The notes under the pieces: model-generated | The model's database searches: none | What the model was told of the DNA's origin: nothing | What the model saw: the letters and a program-made list of their open reading frames with translations, nothing else | Source: DATLYF01 sp035575095 | GTDB lineage: Bacteria > Pseudomonadota > Gammaproteobacteria > Competibacterales > Competibacteraceae | NCBI GenBank assembly: GCA_035575095.1 | Contig: DATLYF010000033.1 | Location: 1 to 45,327, forward strand | DNA length: 45,327 nt | Direction of reading: 5' to 3' | Program-made: the position numbers and the translations under genes | Shown: in pieces, positions 1-6,534 of the stretch | Numbering within the stretch: the stretch's first letter is position 1 | Layout: every line of letters starts with the position of its first letter

Positions 1-68
1 CGGTGAGCGCGCGGGTGCGCGCCCAGGTGCAGGCCCTCTGCGACCGCTTCCCGGTGTATCGGAGCTGA
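1..68 (+). CDS. glyA: Serine hydroxymethyltransferase, C-terminal end (partial)
   Basis: Only the last 21 or so codons are inside the window, read in the frame that ends with TGA at 66-68. The residues VRAQVQALCDRFPVY followed by a short tail match the usual C-terminus of GlyA, which interconverts serine and glycine with tetrahydrofolate. Position directly before nrdR is the common proteobacterial order glyA-nrdR-rib. The call rests on a short tail plus context. Confidence 0.7.
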   Translation, partial: VSARVRAQVQALCDRFPVYRS

Positions 69-89
69 GGCGGCTAGGAGAGCGCGGCC

Positions 90-575
90 ATGCACTGCCC
101 GTTCTGCGGCGGCCAGGATACCCGCGTGGTGGACTCGCGTCTGTCTCCGGAAGGGGATAAGGTACGCCGTCGCCGCGAGTGTCCGCAGTGCGGTGCGCGC
201 TTCACCACCTATGAGATAGCCGAGCTGGTGCTGCCGCAGGTGGTGAAGCGCGACGGTCGCCGCGAACCGTTCAACGAGATCAAGTTGCGCGCCGGCATGA
301 TGCGGGCGCTGGAAAAGCGCCCGGTCAGCGCCGAGGCCATCGAGCGGGCGCTGCACCGCATCCTTACCCGGGCCCGCGCCAGCGGCGAGCGCGAGCTGAA
401 TTCGCAGCTGCTGGGCGAATGGGTCATGGACGAGCTGCGCGCCCTGGATGCCGTGGCCTATGTGCGCTTCGCCTCGGTCTACCGCAGCTTCCAGGACGTC
501 AACGCCTTCCGCGAGGAGATCGAGCGCTTGCAGAGCGGTGAACGCGGCGCCGACGACTCCTCTCCCCTCCGCTAG
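90..575 (+). CDS. nrdR: Transcriptional repressor NrdR
   Basis: NrdR represses ribonucleotide reductase operons in response to bound dATP/ATP. The 161-residue protein has the normal family length. An N-terminal zinc ribbon is visible with Cys3, Cys6, Cys31 and Cys34, including the motif CPFCGGQDTRVVDSR. An ATP-cone domain follows at about residues 49-139, starting near VVKRDGRREPFN. An AGGAG Shine-Dalgarno element lies about 10 bases before the ATG. It sits 21 bases after glyA and just ahead of ribD, the standard arrangement. No NrdR box was found inside the window, so its targets are elsewhere. Confidence 0.97.
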   Translation: MHCPFCGGQDTRVVDSRLSPEGDKVRRRRECPQCGARFTTYEIAELVLPQVVKRDGRREPFNEIKLRAGMMRALEKRPVSAEAIERALHRILTRARASGERELNSQLLGEWVMDELRALDAVAYVRFASVYRSFQDVNAFREEIERLQSGERGADDSSPLR

Positions 576-598
576 CTAGACTCCTACTGCCGGATAGC

Positions 599-1702
599 AT
601 GGCCGATTCCTGCGATCATCAGTACATGGCCCACGCGCTACGCTTGGCGGCGCGCGGTCTCTATACCACCGATCCCAATCCGCGGGTGGGATGCGTGCTG
701 GTGCGCCACGGCGAGATCGTCGGCGAGGGCTGGCACGAGCGCGCCGGCCAACCCCATGCCGAGATCCACGCTTTAGGGATGGCCGGCGAGCGGGCCCGTG
801 GCGCCACCGCCTACATCACCCTGGAGCCCTGCTGCCATCACGGTCGTACCCCACCCTGCACCGACGCCCTGCTGGCCGCCGGCGTGGCGCGGGTGGTGGC
901 GGCTATGGAGGACCCCAATCCCCAGGTGGGCGGTCAGGGGTTGGCGCAATTGCGCGCCGCCGGTGTGGCGGTGGAATGCGGTGTGCTGGAAGCGCAGGCG
1001 CGCGCCCTCAATCCGGGTTTCATCAGCCGCATGGCCCGCGGCCGTCCCTGGGTGCGAGTCAAACTGGCCATGAGCCTGGATGGCCGCACTGCGCTCGGCA
1101 ACGGCGACAGCCGCTGGATCACCAGCGAGGAGGCGCGAACCGATGTACAGCGTTTGCGCGCCCGTGCCGGGGCCATCCTGACCGGGGTCAATACCGTGCT
1201 GGTCGACGATCCGGCGCTGAACGTGCGCCTGCCCGGGGTGCAGCGTCAGCCGCTGCGGGTGATCCTGGACAGCCGCTTGCGCACCCCGCCTGCGGCCCGC
1301 ACCCTGCGTCTGCCGGGGCAGGTGCTGATCCTCACCGCCGAGGCCGACGAGCGCCGCTGGCAACCGCTGCTCGCCGCCGGGGCGCAGGTGGCACGCGTGG
1401 ACGCCGCCGATGGCGGGCTGGATCTTGCCCAGGTGCTGACCCTGCTGGCCCGGCGCGAGGTCAACGAGCTGCACGTGGAATGTGGGTCGATCCTGGCCGG
1501 GGCGTTGCTCAGTGCCGGTCTGCTGGACGAACTGGTGGTCTACCTGGCGCCGCTGCTGCTGGGGCATGCCGGTCGCGGGCTGTTCCATCTGCCCGCCATC
1601 GAGCGCATGGAACAGCGCCGGCTCCTGGTCATCGACGGGCTGCGTCCGGTGGGGCGCGACTGGCGCATTACCGCTCGGCCGCAGGTCGTCGAGACGCCCT
1701 GA
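599..1702 (+). CDS. ribD: Bifunctional riboflavin deaminase/reductase RibD
   Basis: RibD carries out the second and third steps of the GTP branch of riboflavin synthesis: deamination of the pyrimidine and NADPH-dependent reduction of the ribosyl side chain. The N-terminal deaminase domain shows the zinc motif HAE at residues 53-55 and PCCHHGRTPPC around 77-87. The reductase domain starts near residue 150 with VRVKLAMSLDGRTA and runs to the C-terminus. At 367 residues it is full length. It lies 23 bases after nrdR. The usual next gene, ribE, is absent: only 82 bases separate it from ribBA. Confidence 0.97.
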   Translation: MADSCDHQYMAHALRLAARGLYTTDPNPRVGCVLVRHGEIVGEGWHERAGQPHAEIHALGMAGERARGATAYITLEPCCHHGRTPPCTDALLAAGVARVVAAMEDPNPQVGGQGLAQLRAAGVAVECGVLEAQARALNPGFISRMARGRPWVRVKLAMSLDGRTALGNGDSRWITSEEARTDVQRLRARAGAILTGVNTVLVDDPALNVRLPGVQRQPLRVILDSRLRTPPAARTLRLPGQVLILTAEADERRWQPLLAAGAQVARVDAADGGLDLAQVLTLLARREVNELHVECGSILAGALLSAGLLDELVVYLAPLLLGHAGRGLFHLPAIERMEQRRLLVIDGLRPVGRDWRITARPQVVETP

Positions 1703-1784
1703 GCGAATCCACGTATCATGACCCGCTATCCCTGCGCCGTCTTCCCGCTCCCCCGACCCAACGCCAAGACAGCTCGGTAACGCC

Positions 1785-2900
1785 ATGGCATTGAACACGA
1801 TCGAAGAGATTCTCGAGGACCTGCGCCAGGGCAAGATGGTCATCATCATGGACGACGAGGACCGGGAGAACGAAGGCGACCTGCTCATGGCCGCCTCCCT
1901 GGTCCGCCCTGAGGATATCAATTTCATGGCCCGCTACGGCCGCGGCCTGATCTGTCTGACCCTGACCCGCGAGCGCTGCCGGCAGCTCAGGCTACCGCTC
2001 ATGGTCAACGACAACACCTCGCCCCATACCACTAACTTCACCGTCTCCATCGAAGCGGCCGAAGGGGTGACCACTGGCATCTCCGCCTACGACCGCGCCC
2101 ATACCGTGCGCACCGCCGTCGCCCCCGACGCCCGCCCCGAGGATCTGGTGCAGCCTGGCCACATCTTCCCGCTCATGGCCCAGCCCGGCGGCGTGCTGAC
2201 CCGTGCCGGGCACACCGAGGCCGGCTGCGACCTGGCGCGTTTGGCCGGGCTGGAGCCGGCGGCGGTGATCGTCGAGATTCTCAACGAGGACGGTACCATG
2301 GCGCGCCGTCCCGACCTGGAGCGCTTCGCCGCCGAGCACGGCCTGAAGATCGGGACCATCGCCGACCTGATCCGCTACCGCATCGCCAACGAGCAGACCG
2401 TGGAGCGGGTGGCCGAATGCGAGCTGGATACCGGCGAATTCGGTCGCTTCCGTCTGGTCGCCTACCAGGATCTGGTCGAGCGACGCTTGCATTTCGCCCT
2501 GGTGCGCGGCCAGGTCGGGGGAGAGCAGCCTACCCTGGTGCGGGTGCACGTGCAGAACACGCTGGGAGATCTGTTGCACGCCCGCCTGCCCGAGAGCAGC
2601 TGGCCGCTGCGTGCCGCCCTGGGCCGGGTGGCCGAAGAGGGCAGCGGGGTGGTGGTGGTGCTGGGCCGCCAAGAGGATCCGGCGGAGCTGGTGCGCCGGC
2701 TACGCGCCTTGCGCTTCGGCGACGAGGAAGCAGCGCGCCCGACGCTCAGCGACGGCGAGAGCGGCGAGCTGCGCACCTACGGCATCGGCGCTCAGATCCT
2801 CGCCGATCTGGGGGTGCGGCGCATGCGCCTGCTGAGCTCGCCACGCCGCTTCAGCGGGCTCTCCGGCTTCGATCTGGAAGTGGTGGACTACCTGCACTGA
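1785..2900 (+). CDS. ribBA: 3,4-dihydroxy-2-butanone 4-phosphate synthase with degenerate GTP cyclohydrolase II domain (RibBX type)
   Basis: Residues 1-205 form a complete RibB domain, which makes dihydroxybutanone phosphate from ribulose 5-phosphate. The acidic motif DDEDRENEGD is at 23-32 and the RAGHTEA motif around 140-146. Residues 206-371 correspond to RibA, but the zinc-binding cysteine cluster and the GD.FGS.RCDC block of active GTP cyclohydrolase II are missing; only the C-terminal pattern YGIGAQIL...LGVRRMRLL survives. Such RibB-plus-degenerate-RibA proteins are known in Proteobacteria. I infer that only the RibB half is catalytic and that a separate RibA exists elsewhere. Confidence 0.93.
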   Translation: MALNTIEEILEDLRQGKMVIIMDDEDRENEGDLLMAASLVRPEDINFMARYGRGLICLTLTRERCRQLRLPLMVNDNTSPHTTNFTVSIEAAEGVTTGISAYDRAHTVRTAVAPDARPEDLVQPGHIFPLMAQPGGVLTRAGHTEAGCDLARLAGLEPAAVIVEILNEDGTMARRPDLERFAAEHGLKIGTIADLIRYRIANEQTVERVAECELDTGEFGRFRLVAYQDLVERRLHFALVRGQVGGEQPTLVRVHVQNTLGDLLHARLPESSWPLRAALGRVAEEGSGVVVVLGRQEDPAELVRRLRALRFGDEEAARPTLSDGESGELRTYGIGAQILADLGVRRMRLLSSPRRFSGLSGFDLEVVDYLH

Positions 2901-2948
2901 CGAACAATCGGCCGGGGCTGGCCCGGCCTCGAGCGGACATGCATCATT

Positions 2949-3431
2949 ATGGCCAATATCAAGATCATCGAGGGTGATTTCGTCGCCCCCCAGGGCCGCT
3001 ACGCTCTGGTGGCGGCGCGCTTCAACGAGTTCATCGTGGACAGCCTGGTGGAGGGCGCGGTAGACGCCCTACGCCGCCACGGCGTGGCGGAGAGCGGCAT
3101 CGAGCTCATCAAAGTGCCGGGGGCCTACGAACTGCCCCTGGCGGTGCGTCGCCTGGCTGCCAGCGGCCGTTATCAGGGCATTGTCACCCTGGGGGCGGTG
3201 ATCCGCGGCGCCACCCCGCATTTCGACTACGTCGCCGGTCAGTGCGCCGCCGGCCTGGCGGCGGTGGCGGCCGAGCATGGCGTACCGGTGGGTTTCGGCG
3301 TGCTCACCGTCGACAGCATCGAGCAGGCCATCGAGCGCGCCGGCACCAAAGCCGGCAACAAGGGCGCCGAGGCCGCCCTCACGGTGCTGGAGATGGCCAG
3401 CCTGCTGCGTCAGCTGGACGACTTGCCATGA
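2949..3431 (+). CDS. ribH: 6,7-dimethyl-8-ribityllumazine synthase
   Basis: RibH condenses dihydroxybutanone phosphate with the ribityl-aminopyrimidine to give lumazine, the penultimate riboflavin intermediate. The 160-residue protein shows ARFNEFIVDSL near the N-terminus, the active-site block GAVIRGATPHFDYV, and GVLTVDSIEQAIERAG, all typical of the family. Its TGA overlaps the ATG of nusB by four bases (ATGA), so the two are probably translationally coupled. The riboflavin synthase needed for the next step is not in this cluster. Confidence 0.97.
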   Translation: MANIKIIEGDFVAPQGRYALVAARFNEFIVDSLVEGAVDALRRHGVAESGIELIKVPGAYELPLAVRRLAASGRYQGIVTLGAVIRGATPHFDYVAGQCAAGLAAVAAEHGVPVGFGVLTVDSIEQAIERAGTKAGNKGAEAALTVLEMASLLRQLDDLP

Positions 3432-3880
3432 ACGAGCAGCAGAACAAACGCCATGTGCCGCGCGGGCGCAGCTGGTCGCGGCGCTATGCCATGCAGGCCC
3501 TCTACCAGTGGCAGATGACTGGCCAGGATCTGGGCCAGATCGACGCCCAATTCCTCGCCGATCAAGACATGGACAAGGCCGATGAGGCCTATTTCCACGA
3601 ACTGCTGCACCAGGTCCTGGCACGGGTCGACCATATCAACCATCTGCTCGCCCCCTGCCTGGACCGACCCCTGGAGCAGCTCGACCCGGTGGAACGGGCC
3701 ATTCTCTGGATCGCCGGCTACGAGCTGTGTTTCCGCCGCGACGTACCCTACCGGGTGGTGATCAACGAGGCGGTGGAGCTGGCCAAGCGCTTCGGTGCCG
3801 AGCAGGGGCACCGTTTCGTCAACGGCGTGCTTGATAAGATGGCGCGGCGGGTGCGACCCGAGCTGGGCGGCGGGCAGTGA
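3428..3880 (+). CDS. nusB: Transcription antitermination protein NusB
   Basis: NusB binds boxA RNA with NusE (ribosomal protein S10) in antitermination complexes, mainly on rRNA transcripts. The start at 3428 is chosen because it overlaps the ribH stop as ATGA and gives 150 residues. The family signature RSWSRRYAMQALYQWQ is near the N-terminus, with PVERAILWIAGYEL and VPYRVVINEAVELAKRFG later, ending in FVNGVLDKMA. Pairing with ribH is widespread. thiL, which often follows nusB, is not present. Confidence 0.96.
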   Translation: MNEQQNKRHVPRGRSWSRRYAMQALYQWQMTGQDLGQIDAQFLADQDMDKADEAYFHELLHQVLARVDHINHLLAPCLDRPLEQLDPVERAILWIAGYELCFRRDVPYRVVINEAVELAKRFGAEQGHRFVNGVLDKMARRVRPELGGGQ

Positions 3881-4035
3881 TACCGGACTTCCTCGCAGAA
3901 TCGCCCGCCTACCAAAGCCATGGCAGGCAACTTCGCCTGAACCGTCGCTCTGGGTGGAGCGCGGCGGCGGCTCTGCTACCCTTGCGGTGAAGGTGCTCGC
4001 TGCGGGCGCCGCCGCCGCTGTCACCGGAGGTGAGC

Positions 4036-4509
4036 ATGCCATCCGCCATCCCCACTATTCGCAAGATCCTCGTGGCTACCGATGCCGGACCGCGTGCCGG
4101 CGAGGTGCTGCGTCCTGCCGTGGCGCTGGCTGCGGCCTGCGGCGCCGAGCTGCACATCCTGCGTGCGGTGGAGCCGCTGAACGAGCAGACCATCGCCCTG
4201 GTCAGCTCCTACATGCCGCCAGAGCGCCTGGAGCAACTGCGCCGGGACACCGTCGCCGAGATGCAGCACCGGCTGCAGACGCTGATAGCCGAGTTGGGAG
4301 CAGAGGGACGGGTAGCCGCCCTGGAGGTGCGGGAGGGCCATGCGGCGCCCTTGATTCTGGAGCGGGCGCGCGAGCTGGGCGCCGACCTCATCGTGCTCGG
4401 CTCCCACGGCCAAAGCGTCCTAGGGGAGATGGTCATGGGCTCGGTAGCCCACAAGATCACCATGCAGTCGCCCATCCCGGTGCTGCTGGTGCCGATCCGC
4501 GGTGAGTGA
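4036..4509 (+). CDS. Universal stress protein, UspA family
   Basis: This is a 157-residue single-domain Usp with a Rossmann-like fold. The first strand reads KILVATDAG, and the C-terminal half holds the ATP-binding signature GSHGQSVLGEMVMGS (G-2x-G-9x-G-S), so it should be a nucleotide-binding member. The ATG at 4036 is preferred over a GTG at 4030 because a GGAGG element at 4026-4030 is well spaced from it. It converges with the GntR regulator, three bases away. Usp proteins are linked to starvation and oxidative stress; the specific role cannot be read here. Confidence 0.9.
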   Translation: MPSAIPTIRKILVATDAGPRAGEVLRPAVALAAACGAELHILRAVEPLNEQTIALVSSYMPPERLEQLRRDTVAEMQHRLQTLIAELGAEGRVAALEVREGHAAPLILERARELGADLIVLGSHGQSVLGEMVMGSVAHKITMQSPIPVLLVPIRGE

Positions 4510-4512
4510 AGC

Positions 4513-5265
4513 TCAATCCCCCAGTCCCTGCAGGCGCCGCTGCGAGCGTTCGCAGCGGCGCTTCTCCGCCTCGATGTCCTCCAGCGTGCCGCGGATGTAG
4601 CTGATGTGGGCATAGGCCATCTCGCGGGCGCGCTCCGCGTCCCCCGCACGTACCGCCTCCAACAGCCCGCGGTGGTGGTCGTGTATGGGGTCCTGGGCGC
4701 CGATGCGGGTGTGCATGAGCTCCAGCGAAGTCCGGATGCCGCTATGCAGCAGGTCGAACAGGCCGCGCATGATGTGCAGCAGCACCACGTTGTGGGCGGC
4801 TTCAGCGATGGCCAGGTGAAACTCGGCGTCGACCTTGGACTCGACCAGCGCCCCCTGCTTCTGTGCGTACACGGCGTTCATGGCCTCGAAGCGCCGCGTC
4901 AGGATCTCCAGATCGGCCTCGGTGCGGCGCAAGGCGGCATAGTAGGCCGCCACGCCTTCCAGCGCCTGGCGCATCTCCAGCAAGTCCCAGAGGGTTTCGG
5001 GATGACTCTGGAACAATTCCGCCAGGGGCTGGGTGAAGCTGGTGTCCAACAATCGGGTGACATAAGTACCGCCGCCACGGCGGGTCTGCACCAAGCCGCG
5101 CGCCTCCAGTTTCTTGATGGCTTCGCGTAGGGAAGGGCGGGAGACATGGAAGCGCTCCGATAGCTCCCGTTCCGGCGGCAGCCGGTCGCCCGGCTTGAAA
5201 ATGCCTTCCAGAATGGTGGCTTCGAGCTGGTGCACGACCATGTCGGGGATCTTGACGGGTTTCAC
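4513..5265 (-). CDS. pdhR: GntR/FadR-family transcriptional repressor, PdhR-like
   Basis: The 250-residue protein has an N-terminal winged helix-turn-helix (PGDRLPPERELSERFHVSRP, residues about 26-45, then SLREAIKKLEARGL) and a C-terminal FCD ligand-binding domain. The stretches WDLLEMRQALEGVAAYYAALR and AIAEAAHNVVLLHIMRGL follow E. coli PdhR, the pyruvate-sensing repressor of pyruvate dehydrogenase and respiratory genes. Translation starts at GTG. A perfect 17-base PdhR-type palindrome lies 19 bases upstream of the start, implying autoregulation. No pdh/ace genes are in the window, so identity as PdhR rather than a close FadR-family relative rests on sequence and operator. Confidence 0.85.
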   Translation of the reverse strand: MKPVKIPDMVVHQLEATILEGIFKPGDRLPPERELSERFHVSRPSLREAIKKLEARGLVQTRRGGGTYVTRLLDTSFTQPLAELFQSHPETLWDLLEMRQALEGVAAYYAALRRTEADLEILTRRFEAMNAVYAQKQGALVESKVDAEFHLAIAEAAHNVVLLHIMRGLFDLLHSGIRTSLELMHTRIGAQDPIHDHHRGLLEAVRAGDAERAREMAYAHISYIRGTLEDIEAEKRRCERSQRRLQGLGD

Positions 5266-5284
5266 AGGACTCTTCTCATCGGAT

Positions 5285-5301
5285 AATTGGTAAGACCAAT
5301 T
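5285..5301. promoter_or_regulatory. PdhR-type operator
   Basis: AATTGGTAAGACCAATT is a perfect inverted repeat with seven-base arms and a three-base centre. It equals the E. coli PdhR consensus ATTGGT-N3-ACCAAT with one extra matching base on each side. It lies 19 bases upstream of the pdhR start codon and about 150 bases upstream of fbp, so it is expected to act on pdhR and could reach the fbp promoter. Confidence 0.85.
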
Positions 5302-5346
5302 AATAGTTTAGTTCGATTCGTCCCGCTACGTCGAGTCCGACGTGGG

Positions 5347-5386
5347 GAAGGTGTGCCTGTTTAAGCAGGCGCGCTTCCTTTATATT
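5347..5386 (+). promoter_or_regulatory. Candidate fbp promoter overlapped by an inverted repeat
   Basis: A good -10 hexamer TATATT is at 5381-5386, with a weak -35 TGTTTA at 5358-5363 and 17 bases between. The -35 lies inside a hairpin whose core arms are GCCTG (5355-5359) and CAGGC (5366-5370), extendable outward to GAAG (5347-5350) and CTTC (5374-5377) with G-T pairs and one bulge. The repeat could be an operator, or a leader hairpin if transcription starts upstream. Seen by eye only. Confidence 0.35.
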
Positions 5387-5453
5387 GAGATGACGATGAC
5401 CATAAGTGCCCACAAGGGCCATCCGCTGTTTTCCCAACCTCAGGACTGATCCC

Positions 5454-6467
5454 ATGCAAATCGGCACCACGATCACCCAGTTCATCATCGAGGAACAGCG
5501 TCGCATCCCCAGTGCCACCGGTGACTTCACTTCCCTGATCAACGACATCGTCATCGCCAGCAAGGCTATCGCCGACGCCGTCAATCGCGGCAATCTGGCC
5601 GGCGTGCTGGGCAACGCCGGCAGCGGCAACGTCCAGGGCGAAGAGCAGAAGAAGCTGGATGTGATCGCCAACGACCTGTTCGTGCAGTGCAACCAGTGGC
5701 GCGGCCACGTAGCGGCCATGGCCTCGGAGGAGATGGATGGGGTCTACCCGATTCCCGACCGCTATCCGCGCGGCAAATACCTGCTGCTGTTCGATCCCTT
5801 GGACGGCTCCAGCAACGTCGATGTGAACGGCTCGATCGGCACCATCTTCTCGGTGCTGCGCTGTCCGGACGGGGTGGAGCGGCCCACCGAGCGAGACTTC
5901 CTGCAGCCCGGCACCGCCCAGGTCTGCGCCGGCTATGTGTTCTACGGCCCCTCGACCATGCTGGTGATCACCACCGGCAACGGCGTGCACGGCTTCACCC
6001 TCGATCGCAGCGTGGGCGAATTCATCCTCACTCATCCCGACATCCGCATCCCCGAGGACTGCACCGAGTTCTCCATCAACATGTCCTACCGCCGCCATTG
6101 GGAAGCGCCGGTGCGGCGCTACATCGAGGAATGCGAGGCCGGCAAGGACGGCCCGCGCGGCAAGGACTTCAACATGCGCTGGGTGGGCGCCATGGTCGCG
6201 GACGTGCACCGCATCATCACCCGCGGCGGCATCTTCCTCTACCCCATCGACAACAAGCTCAAGGCCAAGGGCCAGGCCGGCAAGCTGCGCCTGATGTATG
6301 AGGCCAATCCCATCGGCTTCATCGTCGAGCAGGCCGGCGGGTTGGCCAGCACCGGCCGCGAGCGCATCCTGGCAATCCGACCCGAGGCCCTGCACCAGCG
6401 CTGCGCGGTGATCCTGGGGTCGCGTAACGAAGTGGAGCGGGTGGTGAACTATCACCTGCACGGTTGA
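5454..6467 (+). CDS. fbp: Fructose-1,6-bisphosphatase class I
   Basis: FBPase hydrolyses fructose 1,6-bisphosphate to fructose 6-phosphate in gluconeogenesis and in the Calvin cycle. The ATG at 5454 gives 337 residues, the normal length; an in-frame GTG 48 bases earlier is less likely. Metal and substrate motifs are visible: GEEQKKLDV (62-70), ASEEMDG (90-96) and FDPLDGSSNVDVN (113-125), then FILTHPDIRIP, YPIDNKLKAKGQAGKLRLMY and ANPIGFIVEQAGG. It is divergent from pdhR and stands alone; no RuBisCO or phosphoribulokinase genes are in the window, so an autotrophic role is only suggested. Confidence 0.97.
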   Translation: MQIGTTITQFIIEEQRRIPSATGDFTSLINDIVIASKAIADAVNRGNLAGVLGNAGSGNVQGEEQKKLDVIANDLFVQCNQWRGHVAAMASEEMDGVYPIPDRYPRGKYLLLFDPLDGSSNVDVNGSIGTIFSVLRCPDGVERPTERDFLQPGTAQVCAGYVFYGPSTMLVITTGNGVHGFTLDRSVGEFILTHPDIRIPEDCTEFSINMSYRRHWEAPVRRYIEECEAGKDGPRGKDFNMRWVGAMVADVHRIITRGGIFLYPIDNKLKAKGQAGKLRLMYEANPIGFIVEQAGGLASTGRERILAIRPEALHQRCAVILGSRNEVERVVNYHLHG

Positions 6468-6534
6468 GCCGGCACCCGCCGGTAGCAACGATCATAGACA
6501 ACGCAAGCCAGGGGTTGAGGCACAAGGGGAGGCC

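Noticed and set aside
773..1927. Long open frame on the minus strand opposite ribD
   Set aside because: It is antisense to a clearly conserved gene, has no recognisable motif, and such frames are expected in high-G+C DNA.
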